From NCBI GenBank assembly GCA_026122915.1, contig JAGIXO010000027.1, positions 1 to 17,258 of the forward strand: a stretch of DNA of 17,258 nt, in the 5' to 3' direction. This document shows, in pieces, positions 7,016 to 14,137 of this stretch. The notes under the pieces were generated by a model. The model ran no database searches and was not told the origin of the DNA. It saw nothing but the letters and a program-made list of their open reading frames with translations. Origin of the DNA: Candidatus Electronema nielsenii. Lineage in GTDB: Bacteria; Desulfobacterota; Desulfobulbia; Desulfobulbales; Desulfobulbaceae. The translations under genes were made by a program, and so were the position numbers. Position 1 is the stretch's first letter. Every line of letters begins with the position of its first letter.

Positions 7016-8395
7016 ATGCCTGTTTATGACCGCAGCACGCTGAACAACTTGCTCCGCGAAATCAGCAGCGGCGCGGCTTGCCCCGCTGTACTTCTCTTCG
7101 GGGAACGCTCGCTCTGCCAGCAGGCTGCCGAACAGATCAGCACAGCCCTCTGCGCTAAAGGTGGCGGCACGGTTCACGCCATTGACGGTGATAGCGAAGA
7201 CCACAGCACCACCTTAGCCAAACTGCGTAGCTTCAGCTTGCTCGGTGGCAGACAGGTCTTTCGGGTCAACGGCAGCAGGCTTTTTCTTTCTAAGAATGTA
7301 GCTGAGGCCATCTGGAAGAAGGTAGTCAAGGCGTGGGAAGAAGGTAGCCCGGACAAAGCGGCTAAACAACTCCGCGCAATGCTTGTAGCAGCTGGCCTTG
7401 ATAGCAGCGATGACCCCGGTAGCCTTAGCGATGAGCAGTGGAAAAAGTGCTTCAGCTTTGCCAAGCCTGCCGGTAATCTAAGCTGGACAGGCCCGTTGCT
7501 TGAGCAGACAGAAATCAGCAACGCCAAGCTCTCCACTGGAGATGCGGGCGAAATGCTGCTGGCAGCGTTAGACAACGGTGTTCCGAAGAATAACAGCCTG
7601 CTTCTCCTTGCTGAGGAGCTTGATAAACGCAAGAAGTTATACAAGTCCTTTAGCGGCAAATACGCTGTGCTTGATCTGAGCGTGGATACTGGCTCTTCGT
7701 CACAGGCGAAAAAAGAGCAGGAAGGGGTGTTGCGTGAGCAAATCAGCAAGGTACTGAAAGACTTCGGCAAGACGCTGGATAAGGGCGTGATTGAACAGCT
7801 TTTAGAGCGGGTGGGCTTTCATCCCGGCGCAGCAGTGACCGAGACAGAAAAGCTGGCCTTGTCGGTCGGTGATGCGCCCCGGATTACCTTGGATGATCTT
7901 AACCAGATGGTAGGCCGCACACGCGAAGAAGCGGTTTTTGAGCTGACCGAGGCAGTGGGTAATAGGGATATAGACAAGGCACTTCGCATTGCCGCCCGCC
8001 TTCAGGAGAATGGTATTCACGGCTTGGCAGTGATAGCAACTCTGCGCAATTTCACCCGTAATCTGCTCCTCTTCCGCGCTTTGCAAGAGCAGGAGCAATA
8101 CCGCTTCCGGCCCGGTATCGCCCCAAATGTATTTCAGGAACAATGCTTGCCCCTGCTGAAAGAAAATCCAAACTGGAAGAATGAGCTGTCTGGTCATCCC
8201 TTTGCTTTGTATATGAAATTCAAGACGGCCTCTGCTTTCTCCCTACCGCTGCTGCGGCACTGGCTGCGGTTGATTTTGTCTGCTGATCGACGGCTGAAAG
8301 GCTCACCGATCAGCGCAGACACGGTGATTCAGCATCTTGTGCTGGCCATGATAACTACAGTGTCGGACAAAGGGAACTTGCAAAATAGAATCTGA
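7016..8395 (+). CDS. holA: DNA polymerase III delta subunit (HolA), long form
   Basis: Delta subunit of the clamp loader, which opens the beta sliding clamp on DNA. At 459 residues it is about 115 longer than typical HolA (around 340). The N-terminal AAA-like domain shows PAVLLFGERSLCQQAAEQI (about 23-41) without a Walker A motif, as expected for delta. The lid and collar regions are recognisable by GFHPGAAVTETEKLAL, then MVGRTREEAVFELTEAVGNRDIDKAL (about 298-323) and the terminal LLRHWLRLILSADRRLKGSPIS. Most of the extra length lies at about residues 90-185, a charged segment (KAWEEGSPDKAAKQLRAML...) inserted in the first domain. No in-frame start lies closely upstream and the RBS is poor, so the start is likely but not certain. 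It is divergent from the TPR gene (163-bp gap) and 102 bp ahead of clpS. Confidence 0.85.
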   Translation: MPVYDRSTLNNLLREISSGAACPAVLLFGERSLCQQAAEQISTALCAKGGGTVHAIDGDSEDHSTTLAKLRSFSLLGGRQVFRVNGSRLFLSKNVAEAIWKKVVKAWEEGSPDKAAKQLRAMLVAAGLDSSDDPGSLSDEQWKKCFSFAKPAGNLSWTGPLLEQTEISNAKLSTGDAGEMLLAALDNGVPKNNSLLLLAEELDKRKKLYKSFSGKYAVLDLSVDTGSSSQAKKEQEGVLREQISKVLKDFGKTLDKGVIEQLLERVGFHPGAAVTETEKLALSVGDAPRITLDDLNQMVGRTREEAVFELTEAVGNRDIDKALRIAARLQENGIHGLAVIATLRNFTRNLLLFRALQEQEQYRFRPGIAPNVFQEQCLPLLKENPNWKNELSGHPFALYMKFKTASAFSLPLLRHWLRLILSADRRLKGSPISADTVIQHLVLAMITTVSDKGNLQNRI

Positions 8396-8405
8396 GCGTT
8401 ATACA
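8378..8405 (+). promoter_or_regulatory. Candidate clpS-clpA promoter
   Basis: TTGCAA (8378-8383) and TATACA (8400-8405) are 16 bp apart at the very end of holA; each matches the sigma-70 consensus at four of six positions. Transcription would start near 8412, giving a leader of about 85 nt before clpS. Confidence 0.35.
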
Positions 8406-8414
8406 ATACAGGAA

Positions 8415-8429
8415 GGAAGAATTTCTTCC
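8415..8429. promoter_or_regulatory. Perfect 7-1-7 palindrome ahead of clpS
   Basis: GGAAGAA and TTCTTCC flank a single central T. It lies just downstream of the predicted clpS transcription start, where a repressor could bind. A C-rich/G-rich pair (CCCC 8442-8445, GGGG 8453-8456) follows. No T-tract is present, so it is not a terminator of holA. Confidence 0.4.
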
Positions 8430-8497
8430 GCTTCGATATCTCCCCTGCGCGCGGGGCAGCTCTGCCGAATTTAATCGTCAAACAAAACAAGCAGGAA

Positions 8498-8812
8498 ATG
8501 GGTATCACGCATTCAGGAACGAAAGAAGAGACCGTAGTTAAAGAGCGGATAAAGCTCCAAGAACCGCCCCAGTACAAGGTTCTTCTTCATAATGATGATT
8601 ATACGACTATGGATTTTGTGGTCATGATCCTTGAGCTGATTTTTAGCAAAAACACGGCAGAAGCCACGGCAATTATGCTCAGTGTCCATCATCAAGGGCG
8701 TGGCGTAGCTGGCATTTACACCCGTGAAATTGGTGAGACCAAGGTCGCGGAAGTGCATCAGCTGGCTCGGAAAAATCAGTACCCCCTGAAATGCTCCTTG
8801 GAACGGGCCTGA
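8498..8812 (+). CDS. clpS: ATP-dependent Clp protease adaptor ClpS
   Basis: A 104-residue ClpS, the adaptor that binds N-terminal destabilising residues (N-end rule) and hands substrates to ClpA. The substrate-pocket motif YKVLLHNDDYTTMDFV has N32-D33-D34 in the positions of the family's binding residues, and His64 in SVHHQGRGVAGIYTREIGETK corresponds to the conserved pocket histidine. The flexible N-terminal 22 residues are of normal length. An AGGA sits four to five bases before the ATG. It is followed by clpA with 47 bp between them, the classical arrangement in proteobacteria. Identification is secure. Confidence 0.96.
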   Translation: MGITHSGTKEETVVKERIKLQEPPQYKVLLHNDDYTTMDFVVMILELIFSKNTAEATAIMLSVHHQGRGVAGIYTREIGETKVAEVHQLARKNQYPLKCSLERA

Positions 8813-8859
8813 GGTCAACACCTGACTCTGAACTTTAAAATTTCACATATAAGGCCATC

Positions 8860-11157
8860 ATGTTAAGTCGAAAATTAGAGCTGGCCCTGATCAAGGCCAT
8901 TAAAGAAGCAAAATTGAAGAGGCATGAGTATGTGACGGTTGAACACATGCTCTGGGGCTTACTCCACGACGAGACAGCCTCCCATATTATTGAAAAATGC
9001 GGCGGCAGTAACGAATCGCTCAAAGAACGGTTAGAGGAGTTCTTAGCTGGCGGAATTCCGTTGCTCCAGACTGGTAAGGTCGAGCCATCGCAGACCGTGG
9101 CCTTTAACCGGGTACTTCAGCGGGCAGTCAATCATGTGCAAAGCGCGGGCAAGCGTGAGGTTGATACCGGTGATGTGCTGGTCTCCATTTTCGCTGAACC
9201 GGATTCGCACGCGGTCTATTTTCTCGGCAGTGAGGGCGTGGGCAGATTAGAAGTGATGGAGTACCTTTCTCATCACATGGCGGAAAGCAGTGCGCCTAAA
9301 AACGGCCCGCTGCCGATGGCTCGTCAGGCCGAGCAGCCTGATAGTCCGGCTAAGGAGCAGAAAAAGAAAGCGGAAGGCGAAGACCCGCTGGAGCAGTTCA
9401 CGGTCAACTTTGCTGAATTAGCCGCCAAGGGGAAGATTGACCCCTTGATCGGCAGAAGCCGCGAATTAGAACGAATGATGCAAGTACTTTGCCGCCGCCG
9501 CAAAAACAACCCGCTTTTGGTGGGCGAGCCAGGCGTGGGTAAAACTGCGATTGCTGAAGGTCTTGCCCTGTGTATTCACGAGGACAGCCTAACTCGTCAA
9601 TCGGCAACTCCTGATCCGGCCAAATTAGTTCCAGCCTTACTGCAAGATACAACCATTTACATGCTTGATATGGGTGCGTTAGTGGCAGGCACAAAGTATC
9701 GGGGTGATTTTGAAAAACGGCTGAAAGCGGTAGTGAATACTATTGAAAAGATGGATAAAGCCATTCTCTTCATCGACGAGATGCACACCATCGTTGGCGC
9801 TGGCGCAACCAGCGGCGGCTCGATGGATGCCTCCAATTTGCTTAAACCTGCGCTGCAAGCTGGCACCTTGCGCTGCATCGGTTCGACCACCTACGAGGAA
9901 TACAAGAATTACATCGAAAAAGATCGTGCGCTTTCCCGTCGTTTCCAAAAGGTGGATATTGAGGAACCTTCGGTGGAGGATACCTGTGCTATTTTGCGCG
10001 GCTTGCAACCTCGTTATGAACAGCATCATCAGTTAAAATATGCGGATGATGCGATTCAGGCTGCTGCCGAGTTAGCGAATCGTTATATCAACGACCGCTT
10101 TTTGCCAGACAAGGCGATTGACGTAATGGACGAAGTGGGTGCATCCATGCGCTTGGCTGGAAAAATTGGCACGACCGTGACAATGGGTGATGTGGAAGCG
10201 ATTGTTGCCAAAATGGCGCGTGTGCCGGTAGTTTCCAAGGTCAACAACAAAACTGAGGGCTTGCGTCATTTAGAGAAAGACCTAAAATCTGTGATCTTCG
10301 GCCAAGACGAGGCAGTTATCGAAGTAGTGCGGGCGGTGAAGCGGGCCAGAGCCGGGTTAGGCAATCCAAATGCTCCTACTGGTTCCTTCCTCTTTGCTGG
10401 CCCGACTGGTGTGGGTAAAACCGAGGTGGCCCGCCAGCTTGCTCAGTCTTTGTCGGTCAACTTTGAACGCTTCGATATGAGCGAGTACATGGAGAAACAC
10501 GCTGTTTCTCGCCTCATTGGTGCGCCTCCGGGCTACATTGGCTTTGAGCAAGGTGGCCTGCTTACTGATGCAATCCGCAAGCACCCGCACACCGTGCTGC
10601 TTTTAGATGAGATCGAAAAGGCCCACCCGGATGTTTTTTCGATTTTGCTGCAAGTGATGGATCACTCGACCCTGACCGATAACAGCGGTCGGCGGGCAGA
10701 TTTCCGCAACGTGATCCTGATCATGACCACCAATGCGGGCGCACGAGAGATGACTGAGCGCACTATCGGTTTTACTGGAGATTCCAAAGGCAAGGAGCAG
10801 AAGGCACTGAAAAATCTCTTCTCACCGGAGTTCCGCAACCGCTTAGACAGCATCATCACCTTTCATCCGCTGGAAATGACAGCGGTAGAGCGGATAGTTG
10901 GCAAGATGATTTTGGAGCTTCAGAGTCAGCTCGCCGACAAAAATGTGACCATCACCCTGACCCCAACCGCCCGCAAAAAATTGGCCGAGCAGGGCTACGA
11001 CCCGGCCTTTGGCGCACGGCCCATGCGTCGATTGATTATGAAAGAAATCGGCGACGTGCTGACCGAGGAAATCCTTTTCGGCAAACTGAGCAAGGGCGGC
11101 AAAGCGCGTATTGGCTGTCGTCATGGCAAAATGACCTTTGAGTATTTTGATCAGTAG
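8860..11157 (+). CDS. clpA: ATP-dependent Clp protease ATP-binding subunit ClpA
   Basis: A 765-residue class I Clp/Hsp100 unfoldase that feeds proteins to the ClpP peptidase. The N-domain (about 1-145) is the ClpS docking domain. D1 has Walker A GEPGVGKT at 222-229 and Walker B ILFIDE at about 302-307. D2 has Walker A GPTGVGKT at 514-521 and Walker B LLLDE at about 580-584. The ClpP-docking loop carries IGF at 636-638 (TERTIGFTGD), which separates ClpA from ClpB; there is also no long ClpB middle coiled coil. The arginine finger region FRNRLDSIITFHPL is present. Length matches E. coli ClpA. It sits 47 bp after clpS, with an AAGG ahead of the ATG, and ends at a strong intrinsic terminator. clpP is not in the window. 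Confidence 0.97.
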   Translation: MLSRKLELALIKAIKEAKLKRHEYVTVEHMLWGLLHDETASHIIEKCGGSNESLKERLEEFLAGGIPLLQTGKVEPSQTVAFNRVLQRAVNHVQSAGKREVDTGDVLVSIFAEPDSHAVYFLGSEGVGRLEVMEYLSHHMAESSAPKNGPLPMARQAEQPDSPAKEQKKKAEGEDPLEQFTVNFAELAAKGKIDPLIGRSRELERMMQVLCRRRKNNPLLVGEPGVGKTAIAEGLALCIHEDSLTRQSATPDPAKLVPALLQDTTIYMLDMGALVAGTKYRGDFEKRLKAVVNTIEKMDKAILFIDEMHTIVGAGATSGGSMDASNLLKPALQAGTLRCIGSTTYEEYKNYIEKDRALSRRFQKVDIEEPSVEDTCAILRGLQPRYEQHHQLKYADDAIQAAAELANRYINDRFLPDKAIDVMDEVGASMRLAGKIGTTVTMGDVEAIVAKMARVPVVSKVNNKTEGLRHLEKDLKSVIFGQDEAVIEVVRAVKRARAGLGNPNAPTGSFLFAGPTGVGKTEVARQLAQSLSVNFERFDMSEYMEKHAVSRLIGAPPGYIGFEQGGLLTDAIRKHPHTVLLLDEIEKAHPDVFSILLQVMDHSTLTDNSGRRADFRNVILIMTTNAGAREMTERTIGFTGDSKGKEQKALKNLFSPEFRNRLDSIITFHPLEMTAVERIVGKMILELQSQLADKNVTITLTPTARKKLAEQGYDPAFGARPMRRLIMKEIGDVLTEEILFGKLSKGGKARIGCRHGKMTFEYFDQ

Positions 11158-11174
11158 CTGCGTTTTCAGTTCAG

Positions 11175-11205
11175 GCAGGCTGCAAGGTAGCGCAGCCTGC
11201 TTTTT
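11175..11205 (+). terminator. Intrinsic terminator after clpA
   Basis: Perfect 9-bp stem GCAGGCTGC (11175-11183) and GCAGCCTGC (11192-11200) with an 8-nt loop, followed directly by five T residues (11201-11205). It lies 17 bp past the clpA stop codon. Confidence 0.9.
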
Positions 11206-11219
11206 CTTCCTTTCTTCGG

Positions 11220-11249
11220 TTGACAAAGTCCTGTTGGTCGATGTAAAAG
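11220..11249 (+). promoter_or_regulatory. Candidate promoter of the TlpA-like gene
   Basis: A perfect -35 TTGACA (11220-11225) is followed after 18 bp by TAAAAG (11244-11249; four of six matches). Transcription would start near 11256, downstream of the possible ATG at 11250. This favours the internal start at 11316 for the protein. Confidence 0.45.
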
Positions 11250-11315
11250 ATGCAGATAGGAATAATTAAAATTGCATCTTTCTTTCCTTCGTTCTCAATA
11301 ATCCAAGGTATTTCG

Positions 11316-11810
11316 ATGATACGAATCAAAATGGTGGCATTGGCCGCTCTTCTGCTCCTGTTGTCTGGTAGTGCGACGTTGGCAGCCGACAAAGCCATGC
11401 CAACTTTTTCTCTGCCTTCTGTTGCTGACGCAAAAAAAGTGAGCAGCGATGATTTTAAGAATAAGGTACTTTTAGTCAGCTTTTTCGCCACGTGGTGTCC
11501 GCCCTGCCGAGAGGAAATTCCCGATTTCATTACCCTACAAACAGAGCTGGGCAGCAAGGGCTTTTCCGTGCTGGGTGTTTCAGTTGACGAAGGCGGGGTT
11601 GAGAGCGTGAAGCAGTTAGTCGAGCAAACAAAGATCAACTACCCTGTGGTCATGGCAGATGAAGACCTCTTGACGGGATTCGGCGGCATTTCCGGTGTTC
11701 CCACCTCTTTTCTGGTCAACAAGAAAGGCAATGTAGTCAAGTTTTACCCTGGCTATGTGCCTCATGACACCCTGAGAAATGACATTGAACAGGTGATGAA
11801 GGAGAACTGA
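11316..11810 (+). CDS. Exported TlpA/ResA-family thioredoxin-like protein
   Basis: A 164-residue secreted thiol-disulfide oxidoreductase. Residues 1-24 (MIRIKMVALAALLLLLSGSATLAA) form a signal peptide or membrane anchor. The AhpC/TSA-redoxin fold follows, with FFATWCPPCREEIP carrying the active-site Cys61-Pro-Pro-Cys64 and a GVPTSFLV cis-proline loop. Members of this family reduce disulfides outside the cytoplasm, for example in apocytochrome c before heme attachment; which substrate is used here cannot be read. The frame is open from an ATG at 11250, but the ATG at 11316 has AAGG at proper distance, places the signal peptide at the N-terminus and lies after the predicted transcription start. 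Neighbours are a small cysteine-containing exported protein and a dodecaheme cytochrome, which fits a role in periplasmic redox chemistry. Confidence 0.88.
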   Translation: MIRIKMVALAALLLLLSGSATLAADKAMPTFSLPSVADAKKVSSDDFKNKVLLVSFFATWCPPCREEIPDFITLQTELGSKGFSVLGVSVDEGGVESVKQLVEQTKINYPVVMADEDLLTGFGGISGVPTSFLVNKKGNVVKFYPGYVPHDTLRNDIEQVMKEN

Positions 11811-11824
11811 AAGACGAGTTCATC

Positions 11825-11853
11825 TTGACAAGCTGTGCGGAAAGAATTATTCT
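11825..11853 (+). promoter_or_regulatory. Promoter of the small cysteine-containing protein
   Basis: A perfect -35 TTGACA (11825-11830) and TATTCT (11848-11853; four of six) are 17 bp apart. Transcription would begin near 11860, giving a leader of roughly 65 nt. The -10 box lies inside the palindrome at 11841-11855. Confidence 0.55.
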
Positions 11854-11855
11854 TT
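11841..11855. promoter_or_regulatory. 7-1-7 palindrome over the -10 box (candidate operator)
   Basis: AAAGAAT and ATTCTTT are perfect inverted arms around one central T and cover the predicted -10 box. The 7-1-7 geometry and central AAT-N-ATT resemble Fur/PerR-family operators, though only four of seven positions per arm agree with the TGATAAT half-site. A bound repressor here would block transcription. Assignment to a regulator family is tentative. Confidence 0.4.
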
Positions 11856-11923
11856 TGGTGAGCATTATTCGGTTCAGTAAGAGCCGTAAGTCTTTAAAAT
11901 TGAAATCATTCAAGGAGATTGTC

Positions 11924-12127
11924 ATGCAGAAAATCATTGCCGCAGTTATGGCCGCAGCTTTTGTCGCTGTCGCAGTAGTAGCTATTGCCGCTACCAAAAA
12001 AGAGGAATGCAAAGTTACAGCAGTAGAAGGCGACAAAGTCACCATGACCTGTGAGAAAACCGAGTTGAAAGCAGACGACAAGGTTGAAGTGAAGAAGAAG
12101 GAAGAAAAGGCTGTTGAAGGCTGCTAA
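11924..12127 (+). CDS. Small exported cysteine-containing protein, function unknown
   Basis: A 67-residue protein. Residues 1-23 (MQKIIAAVMAAAFVAVAVVAIAA) form a signal peptide or a membrane anchor. The mature part is very charged (EECKVTAVEGDKVTMTC, then a lysine/glutamate-rich tail) and has three cysteines: Cys29, Cys43 and Cys67, the last being the C-terminal residue. The frame is open from 11825, but AAGGAG nine bases before the ATG at 11924 decides the start. The two cysteines enclose a short beta-like VTAVEGDKVTMT segment and could form a disulfide. It follows the TlpA-like gene by 113 bp, has its own promoter and is closed by a terminator, so it may be made at a higher level than its neighbour. 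I do not recognise the family. Confidence 0.75.
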   Translation: MQKIIAAVMAAAFVAVAVVAIAATKKEECKVTAVEGDKVTMTCEKTELKADDKVEVKKKEEKAVEGC

Positions 12128-12154
12128 AAAACAGTAGATAGTTTTCTGCTATAA

Positions 12155-12194
12155 GAAAGCCGGTGGCGTATAATGCGTCACTGGCTTTCTTTTT
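12155..12194 (+). terminator. Intrinsic terminator between convergent genes
   Basis: A 14-bp stem (12155-12168 with 12176-12189; arms GAAAGCCGGTGGCG and CGTCACTGGCTTTC, two G-T pairs) with a 7-nt loop, followed by five T residues (12190-12194). It ends the small-protein transcript. Read from the minus strand, the same stem follows the cytochrome stop codon at 12202 but has a poorer T-tract, so it may also work in that direction. Confidence 0.88.
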
Positions 12195-12201
12195 GATCGT
12201 A

Positions 12202-13965
12202 TCACGGCTCCTGATACTTAGGGCAAACCCGCTTCGCGTCATAATCCTTATAAGCCGGATCATCGTACCGCTTGTGACATTGCAAGCATAGCCCAACTCG
12301 CAGAATGCGCCGCAGTTCCTTGGCATTAAAGGGCCGTAAATCAGGCCGGGAACCGTGCTGTAGCTGCTGACCATCGATAGTCACAAAAGCATCTAAAGGC
12401 ACAGTTCTACCTTTGAGCGTTTCCACTCCCTGACCCACTGGATAAAATTCCCATTTGCCGTTCTTCTTTGTCACCGTGCCTTGACCGAGGCCGATGGTCT
12501 TGGTTGAAGTGTGGCAGTCAGCGCAGGGTCTGCCTTGGGCTTGGGTGGTGTGCGGGTTGATCGCCGCCATTGTGAAGCGATTGAAGCCGCCTTCTACTTT
12601 GCCGTTTTTATCAATCAGCGTGACCACATCCTGACAGCCGGGCGTAACAATCACCACTTTGTCCTTCCACACCCCAAGTATGGGCTGCTCGTAGCGAATG
12701 TAGGAGCGGCCTTCCTTCCACCAGCCCGGCGTTTCCTGAAGACTAAGTTTGTCCAAATCGGTATCACTCATGTCGCGTTTGACGTGGCAGCCATAACACT
12801 GCGGCACCCAAGTAGCGTGGCAAGACTCGCAAGAGAGCCGTTTATGGCCCGGATAAGCGCAGGCATCCTGCTTGGGTGACTTGAGCGGGCGGACTTGGCC
12901 ATCATTGCGCCCAGTGAGAACGAAGCCGTCCTTTTCTTTTTTGATATTGGTAACTTTACGGCCTTTGCGGGTCAAGCCTGGCTCGGCGGTGTGACAACCA
13001 GCGCAGCTGATCTCCAGCTGCTCCTCATAGTGGATGTACTGGGTACCATCACCCATGATTTCCTCGCGGGTGTGGCAGTCAATACAGGACATGCCTTTCT
13101 TATGATGCACATCTTCAGCAATTTCGAGATAAAAACGTCCGCCGGGCAGTTTCTTTGAGGACGGACCGCCTTTCTCGTAAGGTGTGCCGTAGCCTTCTCC
13201 TTCAAAGAGTCCGGTGTAGGAAATGCCAATCCGGCCTGAACGGTTGTGACAACGAATGCAGTTTTCATCCGGCACCTTCTTGCTGATCAGTGGATGCGGC
13301 TTTTTACCTTCCGATTTTTTATCCTCAAAGGAGGTCACGGTGCTGCGCTGATCGCCTTTGGCGGGAATGTAGTGACAGGCCGAACAACCGCCGCCTTTTT
13401 CGTTGAAGAATTTCAGCTCTGGCTTGTCGGGTAGATCATTTTTTTGCTTCCAGAGGTGGCATGTGGCGCAAAGTTTACGGAAATAATCCAAGGCTAAGGA
13501 ATTTTCACCGCTTTTTAACAGCTGCTCGACCGTGATGCCCGCGTGCTGGGTGTCGCGCTCGCCCCAATAATAAAGCAGAGTAGAAAGAATGCCCCGATTG
13601 GTGGCCATCAGCGAGTTTTTTACCTTATGCACATCCGCTGGGTGACAGCCCTCTGTGCCACAGGTTTTTTCCACTACCCGCAGGTCGCCGGGATTCAACA
13701 CCATATTTTTGTGCGCCTTGTCTTTGTCAATTGCCGTTGCGTCGCCGAGGTGGCAAGGCGAGCAGCCGATCATCTGGGCTGCGTGGGCAGGGTCAGGTTT
13801 TTCATCTTTGTGGCAGGACAGACACATTTCCAAAAAACCAGCAGTGGTGACTTCAATCTGCTCAGGCCGCTCGGTCTGTCGCTCCTGATAGACCAAATAG
13901 CCGATCAAGATGAGGATGAAGGGCAGAGCAGCGAGGATGCGGAAGGATTTGCGGGGTGCAGGCAT
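12202..13965 (-). CDS. Membrane-anchored dodecaheme c-type cytochrome
   Basis: A 587-residue multiheme cytochrome c. One N-terminal hydrophobic segment (about 9-26) anchors or exports it; the rest should be periplasmic. I count eleven CXXCH heme sites, at cysteines 48, 68, 166, 194, 236, 294, 321, 379, 390, 481 and 560, plus one CX4CH site (CGTEGCH, 102-108), twelve in all. CX4CH sites are known from cytochrome c3-type proteins. Ten sites fall in residues 48-394 and the last two are far apart with an aromatic, beta-rich segment (about 415-475, 500-540) between them. No catalytic motif of nitrite reductase (CXXCK) is present, so electron transfer is more likely than a reductase, but this is inference. 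It does not match a family I can name. An own promoter and a striking palindrome lie upstream; no clear RBS is seen. ispA precedes it on the same strand. Confidence 0.9.
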   Translation of the reverse strand: MPAPRKSFRILAALPFILILIGYLVYQERQTERPEQIEVTTAGFLEMCLSCHKDEKPDPAHAAQMIGCSPCHLGDATAIDKDKAHKNMVLNPGDLRVVEKTCGTEGCHPADVHKVKNSLMATNRGILSTLLYYWGERDTQHAGITVEQLLKSGENSLALDYFRKLCATCHLWKQKNDLPDKPELKFFNEKGGGCSACHYIPAKGDQRSTVTSFEDKKSEGKKPHPLISKKVPDENCIRCHNRSGRIGISYTGLFEGEGYGTPYEKGGPSSKKLPGGRFYLEIAEDVHHKKGMSCIDCHTREEIMGDGTQYIHYEEQLEISCAGCHTAEPGLTRKGRKVTNIKKEKDGFVLTGRNDGQVRPLKSPKQDACAYPGHKRLSCESCHATWVPQCYGCHVKRDMSDTDLDKLSLQETPGWWKEGRSYIRYEQPILGVWKDKVVIVTPGCQDVVTLIDKNGKVEGGFNRFTMAAINPHTTQAQGRPCADCHTSTKTIGLGQGTVTKKNGKWEFYPVGQGVETLKGRTVPLDAFVTIDGQQLQHGSRPDLRPFNAKELRRILRVGLCLQCHKRYDDPAYKDYDAKRVCPKYQEP

Positions 13966-13986
13966 GGGCTATTCGGCAGAGGAGGT

Positions 13987-14008
13987 GGTGGTTGGCAGGA
14001 AAACCACC
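13987..14008. repeat. Inverted repeat in the cytochrome leader
   Basis: GGTGGTT and AACCACC are exact complements separated by eight bases and lie 22 bp ahead of the cytochrome start codon, with no clear Shine-Dalgarno sequence nearby. It would form a hairpin in the mRNA leader and could affect translation. Confidence 0.4.
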
Positions 14009-14010
14009 GC

Positions 14011-14034
14011 AAGGGCAGTTCATGAATTGCCCTT
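14011..14034. promoter_or_regulatory. 24-bp near-perfect palindrome at the cytochrome transcription start
   Basis: Arms AAGGGCA (14011-14017) and TGCCCTT (14028-14034) flank the core palindrome TTCATGAA (14019-14026) with a single mismatched pair between them. It directly abuts the predicted -10 box, where a bound repressor would block initiation. A second inverted repeat, GGTGGTT (13987-13993) and AACCACC (14002-14008), follows in the leader. Confidence 0.6.
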
Positions 14035-14064
14035 ACTATAACCGCTGGCTACCAATTTTGGCAA
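14035..14064 (-). promoter_or_regulatory. Promoter of the dodecaheme cytochrome gene
   Basis: On the minus strand, TTGCCA (14064 to 14059; five of six) and TATAGT (14040 to 14035; five of six) are 18 bp apart. Transcription would start near 14028, inside the palindrome at 14011-14034. Confidence 0.6.
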
Positions 14065-14137
14065 CTGCGGACAAAACTATCTCTCGCTCTACGGTAAGCA
14101 TTAAGCATAGGGGAAATCTCATAAGTTCATGGCATTT

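Noticed and set aside
7174..7770. Minus-strand open frame of 198 codons inside holA
   Set aside because: Serine/leucine-rich shadow frame antisense to a well-supported gene.
11250..11315. Longer start of the TlpA-like protein (22 more residues)
   Set aside because: The ATG at 11250 precedes the predicted transcription start, and the ATG at 11316 has a better RBS and begins the signal peptide.
11825..11923. Longer start of the small cysteine-containing protein (33 more residues)
   Set aside because: The upstream part overlaps promoter elements, and AAGGAG points to the ATG at 11924, which begins a signal segment.
12840..12860. Possible thirteenth heme site (CAYPGH) in the cytochrome
   Set aside because: The sequence has only one cysteine and cannot bind heme in the usual CXnCH way.
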